Position numbers and translations under genes: made by a program | Source of the DNA: Lanius collurio | Taxonomy: Eukaryota; Chordata; Aves; Passeriformes; Laniidae | NCBI GenBank assembly: GCA_020086605.1 | Contig: JACBWW010000016.1 | Location: forward strand, 23,847,885 to 23,911,884 | DNA length: 64,000 nucleotides | Direction of reading: 5' to 3' | The notes under the pieces: generated by a model | The model's database searches: none | What the model saw: the letters and a program-made list of their open reading frames with translations, nothing else | What the model was told of the DNA's origin: nothing | In this document: in pieces, positions 1 to 13,600 of the stretch | Position numbering within the stretch: the first letter of the stretch is position 1 | How the letters are laid out: every line of letters begins with the position of its first letter

Positions 1-3000
1 TCTTGTGTCCTTTTCCTCCCTCACCCTCTCTTCCCAGCATTCCCAGTAACACCCTGGGGGCTGTTCTGCAGTGGCTTTTCAGTGGAAAGCTGCTGCTTGT
101 CCTGCTGAAGAACAGCTGCATGGTAGAAAAGAAATGCTGGAGAGACTGGTTCAGGAGCTGTAAACTTGCAGGAAACACATGAACAGTCCAAGCCTAAAGC
201 CAGCAGCTTGTGAGACTTTCCCACCATGGTTTATGCTCCTGCAGGCATTTAAGGATCACTTGATCAGTGATTTTCCTGAGCAGGATGCTGACTTGACCAC
301 CCTTCTCCCAAAGGTTCAGTCAGGGCAGTGCTCTGTGGTCCTCGCCTGAGGTCTCTGCCATACCAGTTCTTGACATTTAAGATACAAAGATTAAGCTGTC
401 AATCTGCCTGAATTTGATTCTCAGAGTTAACATGTCTGTTTGTGCCCTTTGCTGCGGGGTGAGCGGGATACTCTTCCCCTCACGGGTCTCTGAATTGTTA
501 TAAATCAAGCAGAAAAATATCCACAGCCTTGGAGGGGGGGGAGTTGAGATCCAACTCCCTGGGATTTCAGGGCTCTTCTCTCCTCAGATGAAGGGCAGTG
601 CAGTGCAGATCCTGCTGTGCACGTGGTACCAGCTGTGTTTTCCATAGGTGGGTGCTAATTTCTGTCGGGCTCCTTGCCCTCACATTTCGTTGTTCACTCT
701 GCACCAACTTTGAGGTGTTGACCAAGAGGCTCCATTGAGCTCTCCTGCTTCTCTGCCTTTACTTCCACAGCCACCCTCATTTTCTTGCTCCTGTGCCTTC
801 CCTCTGCTCGACAGCCATGCAGTCACAGTGATGTTCTCAGTCACAGCAATGCTCTGCTGGTCAGGGGTGTGGCTGTCCCACAGCTCAGGTCTGAACCCTA
901 CAAAATACCTCCTTTTTGTGGCAGGTTTGGTGACCATTTCTCCTTCTCAACAGGTTTGGGGCACATCATATCCCAATTCTGCTTCTGCCATGTTTGGGAA
1001 CCGTTCTTGCAGGTGATTTTTGTGGCCTTGCAGTGCTGTGTCAGTGCCTTCAGCTTCCTTTCCTTGGACTGCAGGCCCTTCAATACCAACATTTTTGAGC
1101 CTAGCATGGCAATCTCAGCAGTAGCAGAGAAATTCCCTTCAAGTCTCTTTCTCTCAGTGTTTTCATGGCTGGACAGCCTCAGTTTACACCTGCCAGTGTG
1201 GACTTTGTTTAGCATGGAGGAACACTGTTTACATGGCCCCGCTCGTACTCCGCATCCTTCCGTCCCGGGCAAGAACTGCTCAGCTCTCCGTTAATTGCCC
1301 GTTTGTGTAATGGTCCCAGACTGTTCTTTGTCAAAATATACAAAGATTAAAGCCCCAGTTTGTTGAATGGATTTGTAAACTTTATGAAGTATGTGCTTTC
1401 AGCAGCTGGGTATCTTTTTTTAAACAAGTGTGTTCTTGATACGGGAGTGTTTTTATTTCGCCTTCTGCACGAACAGTTTTTGTGACTCTGCCAAGCTCAA
1501 CCATGGAGAGCCATAATCTGTATGAAACTGGTGCTGAAAGGAGGTGGGGAGGGATGGGAAAATCTGTCCAGAGCCACCATGAATTCACAACCTTTAGCTG
1601 AACATTGACACCACTTTGTCTTTGTCCCTCTTGATTGATTGATTTTGAACTAGGTAGGCTTTGATATCAAGTACACATTTAATTTAAACAGTAGCTGCAG
1701 ATGTCCAGAAAACAAAACCTATCCTTTAAATTAATGTATTGTTTTACTCATAGTAGATCCTACTTTTTTCCTGAGGCACTGAGAGGGCAGTTCCAGCTTC
1801 AATCCATGCCTGTTGATAGAGTCATTACAGCTTGGGGCTTGGTTAGATGGTTGGAGTATGACATCTCATCACTGCATACACTTCTTTAAAATACTGGTAT
1901 GATTAAAAATGTTCACTACCATCAACAGTTTGGTTTTATTAATTTGTCATGGATGATCAAAACTAACAGAGTCTTATCCAGATCCCACTAGATCCAGTGG
2001 AAAAAAATTACTTCTGGGTTAAGTACTTTGAGCTGATCCCAGGAGTATCAGGGGAAGGAGATGTTTGCCATGGTTCATAAGCTAAGGAAAATTAAACTGG
2101 TATTTATGCTTATGGACTACTTAGAAATCTTTACAGTGCATCATGGACACATTGCTGTGTTCTGTTTTTAATTGATTTGATAAGCCTGGTTCAGCTACAC
2201 TACTTTAAAAAAAAACCCTGCTTAAGAAAAACAGTGTTTTGGCAGGTCAGCGAGATGTTTCCTTCTGCAGGGTAGGCACAGAGTGAGCAGGAATGTACCT
2301 TTTCATGCCATGTGTATTTTTAGTCCTAGGTCTGGCTTCTCACACATGCAGGAACCACAGTGTAACGCTGAAGTGTTGCCTTTGCAAATAGATGATGCAG
2401 ATTATCCAAACTGATAACATTTGGTGGTTCCTGGGTCTGAGCCTTCGGTATGTGCAGTTTTACATTTAATAAAGCAGTGCTGGGAAAAGCTGGTAACTCC
2501 AGGTTGGTGGATGTTTTAAAAGCAACCACAGATGAAAAACAAACGTAAAGAAATGTGATTGAAAGGTTCTTGCTCTGAGGTTAGGAAATATGAGATTAAA
2601 TCCAGTCTGAAAAGGTTTAATTTGACAGTCCTGTGTGCGTGCCCAGTGTGCTGTTCCATGGTCACACTGCCAGTTTTCTACCAAACCTCATGGTCACCCA
2701 CTGCCCTGCTGTGTCCCAGGTGAATGATGCTGCCTTCACAAGCTGGTCAATATTTTGTGTTCTCTCATTGGTAAAAGTCTCTTGTGTTGATTTGGAGTAA
2801 CACCAGCATTTGTAAAACAAAGGTAAAAACTACCCCAACCCCAAACCAACCAACCAAAATCTTACAACAACCCAAACCCCACAACAACCCAAACCCCACA
2901 ACAACCTAAACCCCACAACAGGGAGAATATCTAAGACATGCAGCAGAGGCTGCTAAGAAGGACGTGCCCATGCTATTCTATTCTGTAAGTATTTGTTGCT

Positions 3001-4518
3001 TCAGTTATTGCAAATAAACCCTCTAGTTGCCAGTGGTGTGTCTATATCTATATTTTATTGTATTTTTTAATCAAACCACTCTTTTGCTTTTCTTAATTAC
3101 ATGGTACCCAGCTCACAGTGTTTCCCCTTCATTTATGCAGATTGAAATCTCCTTTCCCCCATCTGGGACTCTTGTATCAGCTGTAACCCATTTGTGATTA
3201 CAGTCCCTCAGGCTTTTTTCAGGGCTGGTGTCCATGTTTCAGAGGGGACCTGTGGCAGTGGTGCTGTGCTCCAGCACACCCTTAAATAATTTGTAGGGGG
3301 AATGAAAGGGAATCGTGCTCTGGGTGCTGTCGGGATCTGAGCGTTACCTGAAGGGTGTTTGAGTTTTCTTTCTGTTCAGAATGTGCTGGGAAAGGATCAT
3401 GAGGCAGCACGGGCAGGGGGTGAATTGGTGATGAGGGATGTGGTATCCAGCAGTGTTTTCCAGGCATGGAGGGACCTTTTCCCACCCCAGCAGCAATTCC
3501 CTGCCCTGCTCCGAGAAGCCATCACACAGCGGGGTTTGCACGCTCCATCCTTTTCTTGGGAGCACTGTGGGAAGGCTCCTCTTGGGCTTGTACATCCATT
3601 TGGTGGGGGACTTCACAGCAGCACTTCTGGAGGGTGTGTTTGAGAAGGGCTTATCCCAAACCTACGTGTGTAATTAAAAATCCCCACGTGTTTTCCCGGA
3701 GCCAGCGCTGGTGGCTCAGCTCTGAGGCCAAGGGTTTGCTGGTGATGCTGAGGAGAGGAACAAGTTTTGCACAGCAGAGCATCCCATCCTGCAAGCTGAA
3801 GCACTGCAGCAGGATGTTCACCTATATATATTTTTTTTAAGGAAAAAGGGAAAAAAAAAAGAAACAAAGCAGAACAATGCAAAGGGAAAGCACCAGCAAG
3901 AGAACAGTATGTTCTTTGTAATGCTTTTTCTTCGGGGACATCTATTGCTGGCAATAAGATTAAATCACTGAAACCTTCCCTGAAGCTACATCTGCCACTG
4001 CCTACATTTTCCAACCTCAGTAATAAACTAACATTTGCCATTGTTCCTTTCTTCTGGATTTCATTTCTTACAGATTTAACCAGTGCTATTTACCACAAGG
4101 CATTCAGCTCTTGCTTAAAGCCGAGGTCTATGCCAAGTCCCTAAAAATATTCATAGCTCCAAAGAATCTGGTTTTAAATAATACCATTAAAAGTAGACGA
4201 TATTAATACAACAGTTCACACTGAGTTCACATGCTGCTGATGTCAATGTATAAAAATGATGGAAGAAGCTCTAGACAAGACTACCCTGAAGTGGGGAACA
4301 AAATCCTTTGTGCCCTTATACCAGCTCTTGATTACAGGAGTCATTTCCTTATCCCAAAATACTGGAAATTTTAAAAATCTGTGTTACAGTCTTGCTTCTC
4401 CTGAGTTGGAGTGCTGTATTTTTTGACTGTGGAGCTGGTGGGGAGTGTGGGGTGGGTCGTGGCAGCTGGTTTGGGGGTGTTTGGGAGCAGAATTCATGTC
4501 ATTGCCTTCTTCCCACAG
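1..4518 (+). other. PATJ intron, 5' part of window
   Basis: I see no exon here. The stretch is A/T-rich unique sequence with a 17-bp minisatellite at 2864-2920 and some A or T runs near 3830-3860. The short open frames lack splice support or recognisable products. Confidence 0.7.
2864..2920. repeat. 17-bp minisatellite, 3.3 copies
   Basis: Three head-to-tail copies of acaacaacccaaacccc start at 2864, 2881 and 2898 (one c-to-t change in the third), followed by a 6-bp partial copy. It is preceded by an accaaccaacc stretch. Confidence 0.93.
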
Positions 4519-4602
4519 GATGCCATAGTGATCCATGAAGTTTATGAGGAAGGGGCAGCAGCCCGAGATGGCAGACTTTGGGCTGGTGATCAGATTCTGG
4601 AG
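4519..4602 (+). CDS. PATJ: PATJ exon, middle of PDZ7
   Basis: This 84-bp, phase 0-0 exon follows a cttcttcccacag acceptor and ends before gtaaat. It encodes 28 residues including [12 protein letters not shown], the conserved PDZ strand and helix region. The GLGL loop of this domain would lie in the previous exon, outside the window. Confidence 0.93.
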
Positions 4603-7600
4603 GTAAATTACTTTCCCTGTGTCTGTGCCTGGTTGTGGAGACTTGTTTTCAGTTCAGCAGAGGTCCCTTGTAGGTTGAATAGGATCCATTCTCGAGGCTT
4701 CCCTTCTGTCACTAAGAACGTCTTGAAAAATTCATATTTCCTTATATATTCATATAAACTGAAGGTACAAATTGAGAATACATTAAATTTAATTGAGCAA
4801 GGCAGTTCTTGAATTACATAGTTCAGCTGTCATGTCCAATAGCTTAGTATTATTCATCTCTTTAATCTTTCATTCGGAGGCCTGCACTCCCAACACCGCT
4901 CCGGTATCTCTNCTTGCACTGCAAATATTTTTGTTAGTGTTGAGGCTGAAAGTTGTTTTGGTTTTATAAATAACGATGTATTAACAGAGCACGATAATTA
5001 GGGGGGTAAGAATGGGGTAGGTTAATTAATTCTCCTCTGGCCAAACAGGAAAGTGCTGATGTTTGTGGGCCATAATATTGTTATTATTTCAGCTTTTAAA
5101 AGCTGTATTAATCAAAAAGATGACTGAATTAGTTTCAGATTAGCGTGATAAAGCACATGTAGATGCCTGTGTCGAGGAAGGAGTGTCAATTCATTTATAA
5201 ATAAATGTGTGCAGGATTGGTACAAAAGAATGTAATTTCTGTAGATTAGTCTTAATTACCTTAGTGTAAAATTAAGTATGATTGTAACTTTGCATATCTA
5301 TTAAATGTAAAATTAAGGATGATTAGAATTTTGTGTATTTAGAAATACTGAGAAATATTTTCACTGCCTTAAAACTTCTGGAAGTGGATTAACATTTGTG
5401 GTTATTCTGTTACAGTTCATGCTACTTCCTAAAGAGACTTCAAAAATGCCTAAGTATTGATGTGTTTTGGTATGAAGAAATAAAAGATGATTTTGTTGAC
5501 AGAATATTGGCAAACACCTTAAAGGGCATCTGTGGATCAGGCTTGGCAAAATTAAGAGATTTAAGTTTCAAGTTGCAATAGGGGTTTTTTTTAATACTGT
5601 AACATTTAAGCAGAACTTCTTGTTCTGCCTGACATTACTAAAATGCTGAAACCTTCTCAGGTTGTGGTAAGAGGAGTGTAGCTGGGTGCTCCAGGAGCGG
5701 TCTGGTGTGCCATCTATTGGAAAAAAAGGAAAATCACCATTTAAAACATCCTGCCTGGGATTCTCTGTGGCCTTTTACTTGTTGGTGTTTCTGATTCCTT
5801 CTGTTTTCATCTTGAAGATGTTCTGGAGCCGGGGGAGAAGGAATCTGAGTACTGAGATACACAGGGAGCTCCAAGGAGCACATCCCACTTTGTGTAGTTG
5901 GAGAAAAAAAGCACTGCTTGAGGCTCCAAAGGTTTGAAGTTTAAAAAGAAGGGAAGAACACCCAAAATTTCTAAGCCCAAAAGTTCTGATTGTTGGGACT
6001 CACCCCAGGCAGTGTCACAAAGTGTCACTGTAGTGGTTTGGTTCAGATCATCTCTTACTTATTTTACCTCTGTGACATAAGAATTAGGAGAAAACAAAAC
6101 AGGCTCAAACTTAAAAGACTCTAAGAAGTTTATTAGCAGACCTAAAAGAAGGAAACAAAAGTTAGAATCAGATTAAACCTTTAGAACACTTTTCCTCCCC
6201 ACACTTTCTCCATACTGAATAATGTAGAAACAACTCTTAAGATTTCAGTCAGTTTACCACCTTTATAATCTTTTCAGTTCACATAAAGAGATAGGAGTCT
6301 CTGAGTCTTTCTTGCTGACCTTATGGAGACATTCCCACTTGAGACAACTCTTTTATGGGTTCAATATCACAGCAAAACAGCCACCCAGGAGGTTTCTGCT
6401 TGCAGTGAAAAAGTCCCTAACCTCGAATCACCGCTTTCCCACAGCTGCTTTTCGAGGGTTTCAATTTGAGCTAACACGGGGTGTCAATTTAAGGCTGAGC
6501 TGTTCAGGAGCAAGGTCTTCTTTACTCATCTCTAGGAGCAATCTTCATCTCTAGGAACTGGGGTCATCTTCGCACTGACCCCTCCTGGTTCCTTTGTACA
6601 GTCGGTTCAATCAGTGGATCAGTCCACATCAAAGGGTGGGACCATGCCCCCCACCCACTAGGCAGCCAAAGATTCTAAGTGTCAGTCCATACCAGAAGGT
6701 GGGACCCCTCCCCACCCACTGGGCAGAATCAACTTTGGGTGTACTGCACACCCCTCCAGGTGAAGGTAAAACTGAGTCCAAACACTCTGGAGCCAAACCA
6801 TATCAGTCACAAAGCTCTGTGGGAAACCCAGGAGCTCAGCCCTCTGGAAATGGGAGCACTCAATTAGAACACCAAGGGGTGTCAAACTGATAAATCTGTG
6901 CTGTCACCCACGGGTAGGGTGTGATGAAAAGATCATTTATCCGTGTCATTTGGAAAGCAAACACTGCTTATTCCAGGTGAACGGGATCGATCTGCGGAAC
7001 GCCAGCCACGAGGAAGCCATCACGGCGCTGCGGCAGACGCCCCAGAAGGTGCAGCTGGTGGTTTACAGGAATGAAGCACATTACAAGGATGAGGAAAACC
7101 TGGAGATTTTCTCTGTAGATATCCAGAAGAAAACAGGCCGAGGACTGGGGCTCAGCATAGCTGGGAAACGGTAAGAGCGTCTCTGATCCGCTCCCAGTGG
7201 GAAATATTTGGGATTTTGATGTATGAATGACTGTAGCCATTAAATGGAATATGAAATAAAAGGGAAACTGCATAAGGAGCAGGATTTTGTATCTGAGTAT
7301 CTTCCAGGATGCAGTGGGGCCGTGGTTCTGGCTCCTGTGTCAGAACGGACCTGAGCAGTGGAAGCTGTTGCTGCCCAGGAGGGCTCCGGGAATCCCACCT
7401 GGAGGGAGTGTGGGACATGCAGAACTGGGGGTTCACTCTTCTGTGGCAGCAGTGTAGCTGTGTCTCAGGGCTTTGAAGGCCCTTACCATGGCTTTTCTGA
7501 TTTCTAAACTGGGGGATAAACCCACCCTAACTCTTTCCAGGATGTGCCTTTGCAGATGGAGTTGTGGGTTAGATGGAGCTCGTGCTCGGTTCAAAGGGGT

Positions 7601-10600
7601 CCAGGTCAGTGGGAGGTGAGAGGCTGAGTTAGACCCAAACCCTGAGCAGTTCAAAGGGACTGTGCCACACTGCAGGGAGCAGCTTACAGAGTACAACCTG
7701 AGGGACAGAATCACTGGCATTGGAAAAGCCCTCCAAGGCCATCAAGTCCAACTTTTGACCAATGTCACCCAGCCCAGAGCTCTGAGTGCCACATCCAGTC
7801 CTTCTTTGGACACCTTCAGGGATGGGGACTCCACCACTCCCTGGGCAGCCCCTTCCAATGTCTGACCACCCTTTCCACGAAGAAATTCTTCCTGATATCC
7901 AACCCAAACCTCTCCTGGCACAAGTTGAGGCTGTTTCCTCTTGTCCTGTCCCAGCTCCACCCTCCAGTCAGAGAGCCAGAGAGCCTAATAAAATGTGACT
8001 TTTTTCTCATGCATCTCTAAACCACTGCTATTAGATCACTCAAACCAGAGCACTGATAGTTTTAATCTTCCTTTGCTAAGAGATTTATGGCAGAACACTT
8101 GTTCAGTGTTGGAGGTGCCCTCCTGTATTGCCAAAAATAATTTACTTTTGCAATTACAAAGTACCATGTCATTATCCAGACTGCCTATGGTCAGGAGAGT
8201 TTCTGCAGCAGTTTTTGGGTGGCAGTGTTTAACCCAGGTGTTGTGAGCAGATTGTGGGGTGGGTAATTAATTTAGATTATGTAAATTACCCTGCAGATGG
8301 TAATGGCAGTCTCCAGCCCCCTGTTCTGTGCTGAACTTCCTGTGCTGTTCCTGCATCCTTCAGAGTGGGGATCCCCTCCTTAGGGGGAGCCCAATTTCTG
8401 AGGTCTGTTAAATGATACCCAGGTGTAATTCAGGGTGGAAAGTGTTGTGTCCTTCAGGTGAAGGATAAAACAATGCCAGATTTTGTCATTGCAGCTGGCA
8501 CCAGCTCACACCACAGAATCATGGAATAATTTAGGTTGGAAAAGCCCTCCAAGATCATTGAGTCCAGCCTTTAACCTAACACTGCCAGGCCCACCACTAA
8601 CCCATGTCCCACCAGGAGACAGTTTAACTCCATCATAGACCAAACCTTGGACTTCCATTCATATAAATGGTGTTTTCCATAAATCTTTATGTATCCCACA
8701 GTCAGAACTAACAGTTCAAGGGGAAAGACAGCATTAAATATTAGCAAAACATGCTGTGGTTTTAAAACTAATCTTTTTTTTACACAGCTGAATGGGGTGT
8801 AAAACTGGTTCTTCCTCTGCTCACAGGTTTCTTTTAATGTCTCTAAAATGCAAGTAATCTAAATTGGTCTCCCCAAGAATATTGGATTGTGTAATTAGCC
8901 ATATGCTTCTTGCATTGTTAGAAATGGAAGTGGAGTGTTTATCTCTGACATTGTTAAAGGAGGAGCTGCAGACCTAGATGGAAGATTAATTCAAGGAGAT
9001 CAGATTTTGTCTGTAAATGGGGAGGATATGAGAAATGCCTCACAAGAGACTGTTGCCACTATACTTAAGGTGAGTACAGAATACATTTTGAGATATTGAA
9101 TTGCAGTTACTGACACTGTGCAAGGTAATTATCCTGAAGTGCTATTTACCATAGACAGGACAACTCCAGCTGATTACTGAGACAAGAATTTCATTTGAAA
9201 TAACTGGGAGGTTCATTTAAAGACTCTTCTCCATGCATTTCTAGGAATTGGATGATATGAAGCAGGAACACAAAGACACATTTAGTATAGTTAGGCATTT
9301 ATTTGAAAATGCAGTTGTGTATCTCACGTGTTAGAAAAATACTTGGAAAGGGGAGAGGCAACACAGACCAGAACTGAAATAAATCTTTGGCTTTGCTGTA
9401 CTGACCTGCAGGGATAAAATGACAGCTTAAATCTGTTCCTGCACAGCTTTCCATCTTCCAGGGGTGATTTTACTCTGAAATTCTGGGAGAAGTTGCCTTT
9501 TTCCATGGCAGATCAGGCTGGGGGAGAGGGCAGGGGTGGGATGGCCACGAGTGCCTGTGGATGCTGAAGACCCATTTCTATTCCAAGCTGCATCTGGTTC
9601 CAGGGCTTTCCCCCTGCCATCCCCACCAATGTTGCTCTGCATGATTTCTTTCATTCTTGAAGGGAAAGGTTAATTATTTCCTTGCTTTTTCCATTCAGGG
9701 TTGGTCCTTTGCCAAAAGTTTACCTATTTAAGCATTGGGACTCAGAGGTACCAAGGGTATTTTGTTAAGTTGGATCCATATGGGTTAAATTCACCCTTTT
9801 CTGCAGCATTTTTCCTCTGAAGGGTTTTTCAAATGTCTGCTGAAGAGTTTGGGGCTTTTTGTTTATTTTTCCTGAGTAAATTGGCCATCAGTGTGCAAGG
9901 GGGAGATCCATACTAAATTCAGCAACCAGGAGAAGCCTTCAGGACAAGCCTAAATCCACTTTTTGTATTGTCTAAATACAAATGCTCATGTTTTGAGCAT
10001 TCCTTGTGGTTTTCTTCACGGACTTGTGGTGCTGAATATAAACATAATTCTCTCCAGGAGAGCATGAAATATTATATGTCTACTTAAATTGTACATTGTG
10101 GGTTGTGGTTTTTTTTTTTTTCCAAGTGTGCCCAAGGCCTGGTGCATCTTGAACTTGGGAGATTGAGAGCTGGGTCATGGCTGTCATCAAGGAAAACATC
10201 CCAAAACAGTCAGGTTAGTGAGAAATTCCTCTGTTTAAAGTGGAGCTGTGAAGGGCAGAGCCTGGGGATGGTGCACAGATGTGCACATGAAGCTCATCCT
10301 TCCATGGACACTGCTGAGGGTGGGGAACAAAATATTTTATCCCCATAATTTTCTGTGCTGAACTGCAGCTGAAATGCTGATTGAGCAGAAGAGCTGGTTC
10401 ATGTGTTTATTGTTGGAATGTCTTCCCAAGACACACAAAAAATCTGTAAAATCTTTCCCAAATGATGATGCCCAGAAATTTTTGGTTTTCAGACCTGCAA
10501 AAACCTCTTGAATGTATTTTCTGCAGCTGTTTTGTCTATCAAAATGAGCTGATGAAACTGAACTGTATCTGTGCCTATCTTACAGCAGAACCACAGGAGA

Positions 10601-13600
10601 GCTGCTTTCCTCTCCAGGAAAACACAGAGCAATTTCCTGCTTCACTTGCTTTTTACCTGAAGCGAGGACAATTCATTTTCCAATCAGAGCAGGGCCTTTC
10701 CCCTCTCCCTGTGCCCCCCAAATCTGCTCAGACACTGATTCCTGGTGTTAAACCTGGAGCATTGCAGGGACAGAAACAAGGCACAGTGACTTAGAAAACT
10801 TCTTCTCAGTGGGTTTTCCTTCTCAAAATCGACTGCTTTGCCATTCCATTTAAGGTGCCAATGTCTCTGAGAGAGTGATCACAGCACAGTGAGGCTGTGG
10901 GGGATTTTAGCCCCTTTCTGCCATGGAGGAGCTGCACATGAGGGGATCCAGAGCTGCTAAAAGAAGGGTTTGTTTTTTGGAAACAGAGAGGAGGAGCCAT
11001 TGGAGGCTTAGGGGAGATGTGAATTAAAGCAGGAATGCTTTTAAGGAGGTCTATAAGAGGCCTGTCCATCAACAACCCAAAAACGTGCCAAAATTATTGC
11101 AGCATGGTGTGATTTCTTCACTTCCTAAAGGCCAGCAGTGATCCAGGCTGGCTGGAGGTACCAGGAAGGGCTAAAGCCATGTGGGAACAGCTGGGCTAAG
11201 CCCAGCTTTAAAAATAATGGAGAAACATCTGCAGTGCATGCAACAGGCAAGGAGAAATGAAGTAACTGAGGGAAATTGCACTGATTGCATTAAGTCAGCA
11301 GACAAGAACTACATTTTGTTTTGGCCATTGTATCAACATGAAGCCTAAGCAAGAGCAAGGTAATCAAAAAGTGACAGCTAAAAATTATCCACCTGGTTTT
11401 ACCACATAAAGCTCAAGCTGAAAGGGAAGCAAAATGCCATAATATCTAACATGGGTCTAGGTGAAAATTCAGATCAAATGACATCATCCCCCTTTTTTGT
11501 AGCCTAAGAGGCTTTTGCAGGAACCTGGTAATTCCTGCATTTCTTTTTAAGAAATCCTAATCTCCTTGATGCAGAGTCATTTGAGAGCCTTCATCTCACT
11601 GCTCCAAAGCGACTTGGTGATTTTGAAAAGGGAATAAATGTTTCTCACCAAAACCCTTCCAAGAGCTATAAAAATCTTGGCAGATGATGCAGCAAATCAG
11701 CTTGAATGATTTGCACAACTGCAAGTGCTGCTTTAGAAGGTGCTGGCCAAGAGCATCCAGAACTTTTGTCCTCACTTGGCTTTTTTCTGGGTTGACTGCA
11801 TCCCTTGAGCAGTGGGAATTGAAGCCTTGTGGTGCAGGACAGGGGTTTCTTTCATGTGCATTGCAAATGTTGTTAACTGGGCCATGAATTGGCACCCAGG
11901 GGTGGAAATTTTGCTGTGCCTGGTGTTTGTCACTGACAGCTGCACACTGGCCAGTGGGATAAATGTGTCAGGGCTTTTGAGTCACCAACTGATGCCTTTT
12001 GGGGGGAGAAATCTCTGCTGTGTGTGGACAGAGATGGACCAGATCTTTGTTTTGGACAAGGCAGCCCAGTTGGAAAGGTCTGGCCCTCGGTGGAACCTGT
12101 TGTTCAGGTGCATTTCTTAAATTGATAATAAGGTTTCCTCGAGGGGCAAAGTCTGAAGATAAAAGCCAGATAAGGAGAGAGGGAAAAGGAGGGGAATGGG
12201 AAGGACCACAGGAGTGAGCAGCTCCCTTTGGAGGCTCTCCCTGTGTCAGCTTCCACCTTCTTCTGGGAATGGGGGAAGGTTCTTGGGCAAAGAGAAGCAG
12301 CAGGGGCAATTACAGTGTGTTCAGCTAAAACAACAGAGATTCCTGCCAGGTGACAGGATGGCTGTCCCTGTTATCTCCTCCATGTGTGAGAGAGCAGCTG
12401 TTTGGTGTCCTCCTGGGTGTATAATTTCCCCTGGAAAATGACCTGGGAGCAACTGAGAGAGGGGAACACTGTCTAGAGCTGGCCTGAGCAACACAGAAGT
12501 GTGCACATAAGGGTCTGTAGTACTGTGAGCAGCACCATAGAACCACTGAGGCTGGAAAATCCCTCTGAGACCATCAAATCCAGCCATTCCCCAGCACTGC
12601 CAAGCCCACCACTAACCCCTGTCCCGAGTGCCACGTCCACACATCTGTTAAATCCCTCCAGGGATGGTGACTTCACCTCCATGGGGAGATTTTGGTTGGT
12701 TTCCCCTCCCAGAGGGGTTTGCACTTGTGTGGCCAGTGTGGCATTTCCAGTGGGGCTGGCCCAGAGCATGGCTGCACCCGTCTGTCGCAGGGCCTGGGTT
12801 AAACTTCACTTTTGAGTTTGACTCTTGGATTTTTATTTATTTTTACCTTCAGGCGAGCCAACAGAGCGTCCACAGCCACTTCCACCCCGCACTTGCTCCC
12901 GTCCTCTCCACCTTGCAGAGCTTTGTCAGCACAAAGAGATCCTCAGACACATCCCAGAGAAACTCAGGTACAAAGTGGGCAGCTGTCAGAACAGCTGAGT
13001 GGGATTTGCTTTATATTTGGGCTGCTTTAAAAGCCAAACTGAACACTTGAATCTGGTTTTCCTGCCCAGCCTCCCAGAAGACGCCCCACGGATGTTTTTA
13101 AGACCCAAACACTTTCCAGCAGATGACATTATTTTTATGGCTGCTGGAGGAGTAATGGCTCCTCTATTTTAAGTGCAGAATTCCTGTGCCCTGCTATTCC
13201 CTCACGCCCTTGTCAGAGGCTTAGCACAGGCATGGTTCTCTCATTAGAAACAGTTTTCTCAGGGAATAAAGCTGCCACCACTTCATTTATATCTCTGTTG
13301 CTCTTGAGTGCATGAAGGGGTGTTTTGTAATGAGAAAGTCACAATGCCCAGTTTGCAATTTGCAGCTTTAGAGAGTGTTAAATCCACGACCTGCAGTAGC
13401 CTGGGGAGAGTTCCTCCAGGAGCTGGGNNNNNNNNNNTATTGTCCTTGCTCTGAAGAATGGGAAATGATCACTGGCAGTGCAGAATCCTCACAAAAGGGA
13501 TCCTGCAAAAGAGAAGCATGACTGTGCAGTGCCAAGTTCACCAGGAATTTTAAGCATTCTTAATTTTAATTTTCCCTAATGCTGGTAATTTTCCATTACT

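Larger units (their letters stand above)
6029..6805 (-). mobile_element. Solo LTR of an endogenous retrovirus, antisense in a PATJ intron
   Basis: A 777-bp element begins TGTAGTGGTTTGG and ends CCAAACCATATCA, so its ends are imperfect inverted repeats. It is flanked by the direct 5-bp duplication GTCAC (6024-6028 and 6806-6810). On the minus strand it has a U3 with a 63-bp tandem repeat (6621-6745), a TATAAAG box (6262-6267) and an AATAAA signal (6129-6134), in the correct U3-R-U5 order. No internal retroviral genes flank it, so it is a solo LTR left by LTR-LTR recombination. The family cannot be named without a repeat library. Confidence 0.88.
7171..8921 (+). other. PATJ intron with two CR1 fragments
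   Basis: Apart from the CR1 pieces at 7702-7955 and 8510-8625 I see only unique intronic sequence. Confidence 0.7.
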
